Shown here piece after piece: positions 48,701 to 59,959 of a stretch of 64,000 nucleotides of DNA. Position 1 is the first letter of the stretch; the number at the start of each line of letters is the position of its first letter. Source of the DNA: Pararge aegeria (taxonomy: Eukaryota; Arthropoda; Insecta; Lepidoptera; Nymphalidae); assembly GCF_905163445.1 (NCBI RefSeq), contig NC_053200.1:8928001-8992000 (forward strand), read 5' to 3'. The notes beneath the pieces are model-generated. The model did no database searches. It saw only the letters and a list, made by a program, of their open reading frames with translations, and was not told the DNA's origin. The translations under genes and the position numbers were made by a program.

Positions 48701-49628
48701 TGTTGCAATTAAATATTACTTGCTTTAACGGTGAAGAATATCTTGCATGCCTATCCATAATGTAAAGTCTACCAATCATAACATATTGTTTATGAGAAAA
48801 CTCAACGAAAACAACTGTAATAGGTCAAGTCAGACTCGCACATTGAAGAATTCCTTTGAAGGAAATATACAAAATAGTTATATCCTGACTATTTTATAGT
48901 ACTTACTTAATATCCTTACTATGTTATAATAGTTATAGTTATATCTTATCTACGATGTAATAGATGTGAAAGTGTGTTAGTATTTTTGTCTTTCCTTGGC
49001 GCCCTAAAGGAACCAGTCGCCTAGATTATTGGCATAGAGTTAGTTGAAAGTAGAATAACATAAACTACTTTCGCCTAGATTATTGGCATTTTGGCACTTT
49101 TTATATTACGAGAACAAAAGGTTCCCACGGGATATGTAAAAAAACTGTTATAAACGCGGACGCAGAACTGGGGCTGCAAAAATGTTTTTAAAGGGTTATT
49201 ATTAGCAATGTATGTAGTCTTAGTTTCCCGTGAACATTTTTTTTTGGTTTTGTTTCGCTTTGCAAACTTCGGATATGGTCTTTTAAAGTATGGTTTGGAA
49301 CGTAAAACGATTTGCCAAACGCCCGTTTGGCATCTTTAGTAATAAAAATATTCTTTTTTTTCTCACACAATCAAATTGAACTAGCATTATCCAAATTTGA
49401 GGTTTGAGATAGCATTTATAACTAACTAACTAACGATAAGGGCAGTCGCACAATAATAGTTCGTTTTGGTAACGGCCTACCCTACAAGAACCCTTGTATA
49501 AACTGTAAATGCGCGAAGTAAGCCCCACTTTCACTGAACCTAGATCAAAATTAAAAAATCAAATTATTTTATTTTCAGATATGGTGCTGTTTATGAAAGT
49601 GATGAAGAAACGGAAATATGATACGTAA
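45716..49628 (+). CDS. USE1: Vesicle transport SNARE protein USE1
   Basis: Coding exons are 45716-45891, 46274-46370, 46733-46859, 47140-47345, 48459-48600 and 49579-49628, giving 265 aa. All phases join and the introns are GT..AG. USE1 is an ER-resident SNARE acting with syntaxin-18, Sec20 and Sec22 in Golgi-to-ER retrograde transport. The order of parts fits: a helical N-terminal region (RLEMNVRQLLNKCELIAKQE), a low-complexity linker (residues about 100-115), then SNARE-like heptads (DIDSLLKYHQNMQEKVAENM, VMLTKSLKEQSQIASTIIKA, about residues 158-215). A single tail-anchor membrane span follows (WKCWLWLMLAVIVAIFINMV, from residue 233), with a short basic tail (MKKRKYDT). The length is close to the human protein. 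The start is the first ATG, in the context aaccATGG. Intron 3 carries a reversed SINE, and intron 5 carries two repeats. Confidence 0.92.
46960..47095 (-). repeat. SINE family E fragment in USE1 intron 3 (reverse copy)
   Basis: gaaagacaactctaccgtga, agaagttggcaagaaaatca and tatcttgtgagagatgaaaa match the reverse complement of family E. Confidence 0.55.
48652..48777 (+). repeat. SINE family A fragment in USE1 intron 5
   Basis: cggtgatagcctgggttgat, tattacttgctttaacggtg and cttgcatgcctatccataat. Confidence 0.65.
48965..49155 (+). repeat. Repeat family F in USE1 intron 5
   Basis: tttgtctttccttggcgccc, gcctagattattggcatag (repeated at 49074), aaaggttcccacgggatatg and aaacgcggacgcagaactgg resemble the common lepidopteran 'ttcccacgggat' repeat. 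Confidence 0.5.
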
Positions 49629-49764
49629 ACTATGATCTCGGTGGGTTTCGACATTATGTAAAAAATCTAATATTAAATATTTATTGTGTTGACATTAGGT
49701 ATAAGTCTGTATATTTTGATTTTTAGGTAGGTATGGATATATAATAATTTATAGATAATGTTAA

Positions 49765-49770
49765 AATAAA
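49765..49770 (+). terminator. Poly(A) signal of USE1
   Basis: AATAAA lies 137 bp after the stop codon. Confidence 0.6.
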
Positions 49771-49799
49771 TATAGGCCTTCAATCCATGATGCTTTTAT

Positions 49800-52700
49800 T
49801 ATATATTATATTATATTTTTATTTAGGTAAGAAAGACACAGCATTTGTAATGATGAACATTGACCTTTTTACAAGTTCTTGCTTAACTTGAAGACCTCCC
49901 AGCGTTGTTGCGAGTGTTGTCTCTGGATCGATCCCTGGCTGTTAAAAGAAATAGTTTTTACTGTTACGTGCAAGTGAAAGAGACAGCGTATATAATATTT
50001 CGAGTCCCAGAAATCTTATCCATATTGATATAACGTTTCCGATCGTATTGAACTACATATACCGATCACTGCTGATTATATACGCCACTTATTATTATAT
50101 ACAGACGCACGAACAGACAGACCGGAAGGATTCAGTTGTTTGTTTACCCTAAAAAATATATAAAAACAAAAACCTGACTGCCCCAAAATCTGCTATCTTT
50201 ATTAAACTCATACAAGAACTAAAAAGATAGAAACAAGATTTTAATTTGAGTATTTAATCTTAGTTGACAGTGTTCACAAACGCTATCGGAGGCGTAACAC
50301 GCTCACTTATCCTATTTTGGTTGGTTATTTAATAGAACAAAAAAATCTCGGAGCGAGCAGATGCCTCCGACTGTGTTTGTGAATGTTTAGTCTCAAGAGC
50401 GTTCCAAAGAAATATACATACAAACATACCTACGTACATACATAAACTCGAAAAAAAATCCCCCTTTCGCAGTCGAGTAAAAAGTAACCTTACCTACTTA
50501 AAACTTAACCAAAAGGCGAAAACGAATAAGATCAATGAAACCAAAAGAATTATTTGTCAATTCAATTTATTACTACTTATCATTTTTATACTAGTCTACA
50601 TTATTCAGATATCATGAATATACCAAATCCAGTTTTGGTCCTTACTTTTATATTTTTGTATAATAATTAAAGTTGTAAAGTTGTAGAGCAACGCACCTAA
50701 ATCTTGCGTGGAGTGCAACTAGTAGAGGCTTCGTGAGCGATTTAATCTAAACATAGTACCGATATTCGATAGCGTGAAAGTTAACTACAATATGTATGGA
50801 ATCACAAAAGCGCCATATATTGGCAATGCGGTCCACCCAGTATTGTTACCAGCTGTTAAGCCGTTGCGTATTTGTGCATTGTTTTTTCTCCGTCTATCGT
50901 GTGTCAAATTAATGATGACAGACAGAGAAAAATAAGTGTTTAGTTTTTTATTGGAACAGTTATTCGATCTATTAATGACACCATTGCTGGGCACAATCCC
51001 CCAAAAGATCTTACCCACCACGCTGCTCTAATATGAGATGGCGGCCTTAACAATTAATATCACATAATGATAATAACTGGGACCAACGGTTTAATTTGCT
51101 CATTTGATTAGGTATTAAAGGATCCATTTTTTTAATTAATCTTTAAATAGAACATTTCAGAGCGATTCCAACATCACGTATGTGTCATTAAATCTTTATG
51201 ATTTTTTTTAATTTACCTTTCATTTAAAAAATCTTTCATAAGTCGTAGAGACTTAAAAAAATAATAAGTCAGGAATGGGAAAACTACAACACACAGAAAT
51301 ACCACTGATTTTATTTAAAGTAGCCTGGCAACCAGTTTTGGAGCAACGTGGAGCATCTATGCTCTCAATCTCTCTATCCCATGAGAGAGTAGGTCTTTTC
51401 CCAACAATGGTATATTCAGTAATCTGCGAAGGATGTTCATGCTCCAAAAAGCCCATACCTTCTATGTCTACATATATTATCAAGCTATTTTTTAGGTTAA
51501 TAAACATCATATTATATATTTTACTCGGTTATAATAAATAATTATATGCAATAGTAATGACTAATATTGTCATATTGTATATCATCTAAGATGTCTTTTA
51601 AATTGCAGACCTACCAAACGTTAAATACTTTCAAATCTACTACGTATATATTAGAATATGTTAATAATTTTTCTTATGTGCGTGATTTTATTGGCCCTAC
51701 TTGTTTTCATAATACAATATTATTCTTTACTTTTACACAATGCCTAAAATATTAAGGGTACGATTGTGGAGGTGAATTTCATTAATATTTTGATTTTGAA
51801 TAGTTAAGGCCTTCGCATACTATATCGAATCTACACCGACTCGGCACCAACCCCTTTGTAATTGAAGCATTTAAAAGAACTTTATGTCGCAACGCATAAA
51901 GTAAGTTGTTATAAAGACCGTGAAAATAGTAGTAGGTAGACTTCTGAACTACAGCTTGCATACTAATGGTCAACAACGATTTGCTAACTCTTTTTTTTAG
52001 TTATAATAGCCGGAAACAGAAGAGGGGGAACCTGCCGGTGTGTTGAAATCCATCGTCATCGTGCGGAACTCGCCGCACAAAATGGTGCCCTGTGTCCATC
52101 CAAATGAGGTGTAGATGTGAAGCCTCATATGACTGTAATCACACCGGCAACACGGAACACAGCAATTCTGCTTTGCAGTAGTATTTCCCCGAACAAGCTT
52201 TACCACAAAAAGCTCTATGAGATGAAGTACGAGTGATGGTTCATGCCGAGCCTAGACTGGCGTGTAGACTGGCTGACACATTGTCCACTCATTGACGACT
52301 CGTGGTCGACAGACGCAGAGTCGATCGTCTGACTATGAATTGTAAACCTGAGTTTAAACTGGCGTTGGAACGGTGTTGAGTGAATAAATGAGCGAAGGCC
52401 TTTACTCTACATTTCTCAATATATTAAAATTGTATCTACTTATACTTTTCTACACTCGTATTAACAAACATGACAATTTTTCGGTTAAGAAAGCCTGTGA
52501 GACTTCATAGTGATGTTTGTGAATAAGGATGCTAAGACTTTATAGTCTGTTTTAAATACTTCAACTAACACTTAATTCCATTTCGGAAGTGAATATATAA
52601 ATTTAAAGTTACAATAATAACTAATAAGGTACCACAACTAAAGAAGCACCAGCGTGAAAAAATAAATATATTATCGTATTTTTATTAAATTCTTATTATA

Positions 52701-53330
52701 GTATAATATAATTTTACTATGAACCTTTTGATTAACTCATTTAACAATAGGTATACTATTAGAATATTAAATTTATTTTCGTTTTATTTTTTACGTATTT
52801 AAATTTATCTTGGGGATTAATTTCAAAACGCATTTAACCTCAAAGTTAAAAATGGCTAGGCTATGCTATGTTCATAAAGAAAATACGACAGGTTCTTATG
52901 TGCCTACCAATAAAATTTGACCAATTTAAAGAGTACACTGTTCTACAGGGCGCTAAACCCCGAAATAAGGATTTAAATTTTGGAATAATATTTAAATAAT
53001 ACCTACTGCTTTACGCAATGTATTTGAAGGCTCAGGATTAGGACTAAACGGTAAATCGCTTTATCCTAAGATAGAGTAGGCCTGACTCCAGATACACGTT
53101 GAAGACGATGAAATAAAATATAAAAGTTAGACATATGATAATATTAATGAATTTTAATATTTCAAATTCATTTTGAAATTGCCCCCATGATATTATTCAT
53201 TCAGAAATATGTAGATGGTAATATTTTTAATAGATATCATCTAAATGTTTATATTGCGAATCATATTCGCGCCATTATAAAGCGGTAACTATTTTTTTAA
53301 ATGAAGCCTACAGCGAAGTGCATTTCAATA
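49800..53330. other. Intergenic region between USE1 and PAL
   Basis: No gene is supported. Repeat pieces are a reversed SINE fragment at about 50985-51045, repeat C at 52010-52215, and an unassigned block at 51275-51440. A repeat-like fragment also occurs at 50400-50480 (aaaaatccccctttcgcagt). The transcription units on either side are convergent. Confidence 0.5.
52010..52215 (-). repeat. Repeat family C (reverse copy)
   Basis: aacctgccggtgtgttgaa, tggtgccctgtgtccatcca, tgaagcctcatatgactgta, acaccggcaacacggaacac and agtatttccccgaacaagct. Confidence 0.6.
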
Positions 53331-53332
53331 TT

Positions 53333-56300
53333 CTACTTCTTGTCATAGACATCAGTTAGTTCGAATTTCCATATTTTGTTTGGTCCTATTTCCGTTACGT
53401 AGAGGTGGGATCCGTTTCTCGTTACTGCCAACGAGTGAGGATTTGTGAAACCCTGAAAAGAAAGAATACGATATCATTAAAACGATTCGCTAATTATCAA
53501 AGTAACCTACCGACGGAGAGAGCTGCTAGTGCAATTATTGCGTGTTCTAACAAAATCAAAAATCAGCTTGTTCATTATAGTAGAGATCCTTGACAAAGCT
53601 CAGTGAGTTTCAGGTTCTGAATACCACCGGTAAACAATGGTTGGTGAACTACCCCAACTAGACGTCAAAGGAGTCGTAGGTGCTTGCCACAAATGTCACA
53701 AGACATTTGGAACTCCTTACAAAATACCTCTTTCCAGTAGTACATAGATATAATGGTGATGAATGCATTAAAGAAAGATTCGGTTCATCATCATCATATC
53801 AACCCATAAACCGCCCACTACAGGGCACGGGTCTCCGTCCACATTGGGGCGGGGTTAATTTGGGATTTGTGGACTCCACACACCTTTGAGAACATTATGG
53901 AGAACTCTCAGGCAGGCAGGTTTCCTCACGATGTTTTCCTTCACCATTGAAACAAGTGATATTTTAATTGCTAAGTTTAAAAAAGTTAAGAGGTGAGATT
54001 CGAACGCGGCCCCCCGAGAGTGAAGCGAAGTCCTACACTAGGCTATCACCGCTCCTCAAAGAAAGATTCGGTTAGTAGATACAAAAGTCTCACCACCATA
54101 GTCGCGTATGTACTTAACAATTTGCTATAACCTATAAAGGTAGCTTAGGTTAGGTTAGTCGTACCAGGCACGAGGTGGTAGCGTCCGTCGTCTAACATTA
54201 GAGCGGCAGCTGAGAATGATTACGAATGCCAAATATGAGAACCCCGAAAAATATATGTTGCTGGCAACTGTGTCAGTTCTTTCCCCTTCCCGTTATGCCG
54301 CTTCCCGGGTACAATAGATATTGAGAGATGCAAGTCAATATTTACTCAGGTTCCTTTTATGAAATAGTGTTTAAAGATTCTACGCTCAAAAGGGGATCAT
54401 AGGAGATCATATATATCGGCCATTTGGCAAATCTCCAGATCCATATGACTGTCTGAGCTGTCTAGAAAATCTAGATGAAAAAGGCAAAACATGGTTATCA
54501 GAAATCTAATTCAATGAACAAAGATTATAAAACCACCACTGCAGACAATATAAATATACTTATATTCAAATATGAATAAAAAATAAATATACTACGGCAA
54601 TATACACATCGCCATCTAGCCCTAAAATAAGCGTAGCTTGAGTTATGGGAGACTGATGAATATTATTATGAATAATATATATATAAATACTTATAATATA
54701 CAGATACAGGTTTATCACACAAAAAAATTCCAGATGTTGGAATCGAACCAACGGCCTTGGAATCATTAAGCAGGGTAGCTGCAAACTGTGCAAATCGGCC
54801 GTCAATATATAAGGAATCTAGCTGTCTCTGCGTTTTTTATGGTTTTTAATCCCGTGGGAACGGTTTGTTATCCTTTGATAAAAAGTAGACTATGTTACTC
54901 TCCGTCCTTTCAATTTACTCTTTGCCAAAAATTAAGTTTTATTAGGACGTAAAGAAGAGACAAACAAACACTCTTTCGGATTCGAGTATAATGTTAGTAC
55001 GGATTTAACGCGTCAGTAGACGTCCGGAGGCAAAAAAGTAAAGCTTTGTTAGTAAAAAACTCACTGTAGCTGGGTCCCAAGTGTCCAAAATATTTCCATA
55101 TACAGCGTTTACGGTAAATCCTCGCACTGCGATATTCTGATAGGTGGGACCGTTGACTGCATAGATGATGTCTCCATGTGAAGCCACTGCGAAAACGCGC
55201 CCTAGCGTCGGATCCTCAATAACAGTTGCTGGCTCCAACATTTTGATAGAACTCTTCAATCCAGCTTTAGGGCAAACAATCCGCATGTTCTCTCTATCCG
55301 CGACACAGACGATGTCCAAATGTTCCAACAGTGTGACACTGTGTGGAACATTCAACGTGAGCGTGTCAGAAAACGATGGAATGGCAAACAGTAGTGTTCC
55401 AGCAGCGTTGAATTTCAAAATCTGATTATTGCAGTAGCCATCAGCGACAAAGATTTCTCCTGTCGTTGCAACTGCTACTGATGTTGGCATGCAAAGTAAA
55501 ACACGGTGTCTGTAGGGATATCCAGCTGTGAACGCTTCTCCGATAGTCAGGGTGGGGTACTTATGGTTCTTCGGTGTATACTGAAAGATATTAGAGAGTG
55601 TTATTAGACGTCCTGTATATTGAGGTACCAATATAAGAATTAAAACTACAACTCTTTTAATAGTTTATAAGATATGCACACATGCACGAATTAGGCGCTG
55701 AAATACTCATCTCTTGCCACCCCGGAAGACAGTAAAAAAAAATCTTGCCAGAAATAGGCCTTTTATTAACTGCCCCAGATCTTTCTCAGACCTTAATTCT
55801 TAGACTACATAATAACCATTACCAATCATAGCAGCGGTAAGATGTTAGAATTCACCCAAATAAAACCTTTTAACATAATGGCATCAACTGATCAACTATA
55901 AGTATAGGTACGTACGTAAACACTTTGGTCGAAAATATTGAAATATAGTACCTTAAAAACTTGATGCTTTGCCACATCGGTAACCCAAACGTTGTCATGA
56001 TGATCAACAGTTAGTCCATGGGGCATATAAAATGCATTGCCTCCCCAACTATGAAGCACTGATCCCGTTTGAGGATCTAGTACAAGTATGGTATCCTCGA
56101 TAATCGGTCCTTTATCGAGATTTTGGTATACATTGGATTCATTAAATGTACTGAAAATATATAGATATTAATTCGTATAAGCATAGAAAAAGCATAGAAA
56201 ATAGAGCTCAACAACAAATACATAAAATAATAAAAGGAATGCTAAAAAAAGATAATATGGTACGCAAACATTTCATGAATTTTGACTCACTCTTGTGAAA

Positions 56301-56849
56301 GTAACTCTTAAAGCATTTCATATCTTTAACTGTATTGTGCCTTTAGCCAACAAGGTTTGAATAAAACTAAGGAAAATATCCAAGGTCACATTTACGAAGA
56401 CACATTTTATCGCCCGTTTTATATTACGTTTATTTGCATATTATTATAGTTTGAGCATTGTAAACTGAATAATAAATTACCTTTCGTCCCACACCCTTTC
56501 GGCCCGGTGGAAAATTACAGGCTGTCCCAAAGAATTTATTGAGACGGCAGTTATTTGCCCTACATTCAGAGACTGCTGGGGCCAATCCTTTACTTCCTGC
56601 GGTCGTAACACAATTTCGTCTTTTGGCTGAGGCTGAAATAAATTTAAGTACCACCATTGAAGTTGCATGCGTGGGAAACTTATCGAAAGAGAATTTTATT
56701 AGGCACAAAAATCTTACCAGATGAAGATTGAGATTTTTCAAAAAGTTATCTTCGTTTCCATAGCTAAAGTAGTCAAAATTATCCCTCACTGTTTCTGGTT
56801 CACAATTTATTCCGTATAATGTAAAAACTAATAGGAGTACCGGCCACAT
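53333..56849 (-). CDS. PAL: Peptidyl-alpha-hydroxyglycine alpha-amidating lyase (monofunctional PAL)
   Basis: Minus-strand coding exons, 5' to 3', are 56849-56718, 56632-56481, 56150-55952, 55580-55065 and 53452-53333 (372 aa); every phase and GT..AG border fits. The enzyme cleaves peptidyl-hydroxyglycine to amidated peptide plus glyoxylate, the final step in neuropeptide maturation in secretory granules. A signal peptide (MWPVLLLVFTLYGINC) opens the protein. A six-bladed NHL-type propeller follows, with QITAVSINSLGQPVIFHRAE, MPHGLTVDHHDNVWVTDVAK, SVAVATTGEIFVADGYCNNQ and DIVCVADRENMRIVCP. Known catalytic and metal residues are visible: His at 139, 241 and 339, Tyr210 and Arg257. The two disulfide pairs correspond to C191/C211 and C253/C264. 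No PHM domain and no membrane span are present, as expected for insects with separate PHM and PAL genes. The 1.6 kb intron 4 contains three repeats. Confidence 0.95.
53786..54057 (-). repeat. SINE family A, near full-length, in PAL intron 4
   Basis: A (atc)n tail is followed by agggcacgggtctccgtcca, ttgagaacattatggagaac, cctcacgatgttttccttca, gattcgaacgcggccccccg and ggctatcaccgctcc. It has the same orientation as PAL. Confidence 0.8.
54584..54806 (-). repeat. SINE family B in PAL intron 4
   Basis: cacatcgccatctagcccta, aagcgtagcttgagttatgg, attccagatgttggaatcga and caaatcggccgtca. It has the same orientation as PAL. Confidence 0.75.
54815..55000 (+). repeat. Repeat family F in PAL intron 4
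   Basis: aatcccgtgggaacggtttg, gataaaaagtagactatgtt, actctccgtcctttcaattt and ataatgttagtacggattta. The copy ends about 65 bp before PAL exon 4. Confidence 0.6.
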
Positions 56850-56983
56850 TTTTGATAATTCTGTGATTTGGCGTAGGAATTCTTTTAGTGTGTACTTACT
56901 GCGTATTGATTGTTGGTTCTACATTTACTTGGCCAGCACGCATGCGCGTTTCAGTAATGGATTTCCAGCTCACCCGACCAACT

Positions 56984-56998
56984 TACAGTAATATACTT
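56984..56998 (-). promoter_or_regulatory. Possible TATA-like element of PAL
   Basis: On the minus strand the sequence ataaagtatattact lies about 140 bp before the PAL start codon. It is the only TATA-like stretch in the short space to the next gene. Position and composition are the only evidence. Confidence 0.3.
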
Positions 56999-57056
56999 TA
57001 TCAAGGCCAAAAATAGGTATTACGAAATAGAAACAAGATTCTTTAACTATTATATG

Positions 57057-57062
57057 TTTATT
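57057..57062 (-). terminator. Possible poly(A) signal of the six-cysteine gene
   Basis: AATAAA on the minus strand lies 271 bp after the stop codon and upstream of the PAL promoter region. Confidence 0.4.
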
Positions 57063-57333
57063 TTACGTAAATTCAACAATTTTTAACAAAAATGGTCGTA
57101 AGAAACAAAATGCGTCCCTATTCTTTGAGACGACAAACAATACATCTTAGGCTAAAATACGAAAATAGAAGGTGAAATTTGATTTCTTTTCCTACCAAAT
57201 CAGTCTCAGGTATTCGTTAGAACGTGGCACATTTGCAAATTCAAAATTTTCATGGGATTTGTAAGGCATTTTTGATTGGGAGGAAACACTTATTTTTGTA
57301 CAAATAAAATATGGGTTTACTGGTGCTCCCTTA

Positions 57334-57842
57334 TCATTGGCCCCTCCATTGAGAGTTAGGTTGGTCCCATATGTAACCAGTCTCAGTCATGGAGCAGACT
57401 GCATTGTAATATCTACCGGGGCTTCGGCAGTAAGACCACGAGGGGCACTTGCATCTGAATAATATTTGGAACTCCTCCTTACATATTTCGTTCCACCAAC
57501 AGGTTCTCTGTAAAATACATAAAACACATATCTAATAATGCCTTGTCGCCAGTATCGGATTTGTTTTTAAATACAAAAAACCTTTACTTATTTTGTTTAT
57601 ACACATTTTAGATGGTTTAATTTGAAATTTTCATTTAAAATTAAAATACATCAAATAGGTTATATAAGGTAATTTTCTAGTTAAATCCTCTATTTATTTG
57701 ATAAATCATTAGTGATAGATGTATGAATTCTTACCTCTGTAACATATCCCTTTATAGATTGATCGGAGTAGCTTCGTTTGCTTACCGCAGCACCCTCAAA
57801 CACGGCATTCAGCACAAGTACATACGTAATCACTAAGTACAT
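57334..57842 (-). CDS. Small secreted six-cysteine protein, function unknown
   Basis: Minus-strand coding exons are 57842-57735 and 57507-57334 (93 aa). The donor is GTAAGA, the acceptor is TTTTACAG, and the join is phase 0. A signal peptide (MYLVITYVLVLNAVFEGAAV) is followed by a short basic linker holding a KR site. The second exon has all six cysteines, in the spacing C-x5-C-x9-C-x-C-x5-C-x10-C (TCWWNEICKEEF, RCKCPSWSYCRSPGRYYN, AVCSMTETGYIW). The even cysteine count predicts three disulfides. The aromatic-rich core looks strongly constrained, and I have the impression of a conserved arthropod family, but I cannot name one. It has no amidation signal at the C-terminus (ends WRGQ). It lies on the same strand as PAL, 485 bp upstream of it. 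It could be a peptide factor, cuticle or immune component; none is shown. Confidence 0.75.
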
Positions 57843-58012
57843 ATTTGTGTCAGAGCCATCAAAAACACAGCCTCACTAATAGCCGATCACAATTCTTGAT
57901 ATTACTTAAACATGGGTATCATTTTGGAATAAATTTGTTTACTTCAACTTTGTAGACATTCCCCGCTCCCTGTCGGAGCTTTTAGCTTTCGTATATGAAC
58001 GGGATTGCGCTG

Positions 58013-58022
58013 TCTGTATATA
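58013..58022 (-). promoter_or_regulatory. Possible TATA box of the six-cysteine gene
   Basis: The minus strand reads cctatataca about 170 bp before the start codon, at the GC-richer edge of the upstream region. Confidence 0.3.
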
Positions 58023-58089
58023 GGTATGCCTAGGTGTGTAGTGAAATTGAGAGGAGGGCGGAGATTCTAGACTACAGCCGTAGAACGTT

Positions 58090-59950
58090 TCATAAATGCC
58101 ATCTCTTTTCTTTCTTGAATTGCACTTTCAACATACTTTTGGTGTTTTCATAACACTTGCGTTCTTAATGTGATCTCAGTAACAAACTGGCATAGATAAA
58201 AGCTTTTGTCTTAGATGTTTAATTTTAGTTTAAATTAGATACAATACTATTTTTTTCTTCCTGACTAAAAATGTGAACTAAGAATCCAAATAACAATCAA
58301 TCTAATATTATGACACCATGCATCTGATCTAATAATAGCGTTCGGGGTTTTGGAAGCGCTTAGTTTAATTTAGTTAAGCGATTGTTTATAACAGAATTTA
58401 GTCCAGCGGGTGCTACAATCGCAATTGGAATTGTTGTCATTAACATTTTTCTAACAATATCATGGCAGGATTCTGATGAGGGTTGACTGATAAGTTATTT
58501 ATATAAGTTTGAAATATTATGAAATAACGTATTGTAAAAAGATATTTAATTCAATTAGATAAGTATTTAATATTATTTCCTATATAAAGTCTTAACTAAA
58601 ATAAATAGATTTACAAAAATTACAACTATAAAATTCTAGTAGGATTCTCGCTAAACAAAAATTTAACAAATATAAAACATAACAGCATAAATTTAAATGT
58701 TAATAAAATCCTGACAATTTGCTAATCTATAAAATCTATATTGTTTATAATAATTACGTATTAAACAACACAATTATACAAATAGACGTTTTCCCCACTG
58801 CCCTGATTGTCTATTACATTTTAACCTAAAATGCACAATACTATTTCAAGTATGTCCGATTTCTTTAGGATTTTTTCGTATTTTGCCATATTTTACATAA
58901 ATTTTCATGCGCAATTATTTAGCTCTCAATGTCATAGAGAATAAGGGCTGGTCTTGTATTGATAAAAATATAAGTTGTTTATCGATACTCTTTCAGGATA
59001 ACAAGACAAGTGTACAACGTCCAGTCATTCGTTGTATGCTAAGCATTACTCAATGGCACTTAGATAAAATAAATATGGCATATAAATTCATAAAAGTTTG
59101 TAAAAAGGTTATTCAAAATATACTTAACCAAAACGTGTTGTGTCGTGGGACACCAGATATTACATAAATATTAATTTCAAGTTCTAGTCAAGGTAAAAAG
59201 AAAATTATAAATTATATCATTTGTACTGTGTAATATTGATCATATGGTTCTACATTTGACCATCAGACGGTGTTGTTATCGAATGATATAAAAATACAAG
59301 CAAACTGAAATAATATAATAACCAGTCATCACGTACAGTGTACACTATACTTAGCATAATATACATCAACTATACACAAAAATCTTACTCCACGAGTTTT
59401 AGGTACACACGCTTTTGCCGGCTTTCGCTTTCCGCCTAGTCTCATAAGGAGCTTCGTTCCAAAATAAAAAATAATATAAAAGAATAAAATAAGTGTGTGA
59501 ATTAGTAGCACCAATAATATTTTTAGGACATTACTGCCTAGAATAGTGGAAGGTTTAGTAAAGGGTAAAAAAAAAACTAGACCGAACACCTGGGCGCTGG
59601 TTTGACCAGGTAACACAACTAACAGGCCAATTTAAGAGACTATCAAAAAGGCCAAAGTCAGAACAGGAAGGAGGACTTTACTTTAAAAAAAAAATGACCT
59701 CCAGCAATTAAGAATACTACTGCAACAAAAAGTTCTTTCTACCTCGACATATTTTGGATTCATGTAAGCAGTTCACACTGTCATTTAATATATTAATCGG
59801 AAATCGTACAAAAGATTAGTCACAAACTTCTATGAATTTACTACATTCATTTTAGTAGACTAAAATAAATTGCGTCAACTTTGGTTGAAAACTACCGCTA
59901 CATTTGGAATTTCGATTAGGTCTAAGGCTTTAGCCTACTTTTTGGCCATG
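58090..59950. other. AT-rich intergenic stretch without a supported gene
   Basis: The frames at 58907-59167 (+) and 59329-59616 (-, hydrophobic middle) have no recognisable domain. The second overlaps sequence with a retroelement-like look (gaccgaacacctgggcgctg and, further on, gtcagaacaggaaggaggac with an A-run). Confidence 0.45.
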
Positions 59951-59959
59951 ATGATTTGT

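Noticed and set aside
59329..59616. 95-codon minus-strand frame with a hydrophobic centre and a basic, cysteine-containing end
   Set aside because: It looks like a small membrane protein, but it has no recognisable domain or splice partners, and it starts in retroelement-like sequence with poly-T runs.
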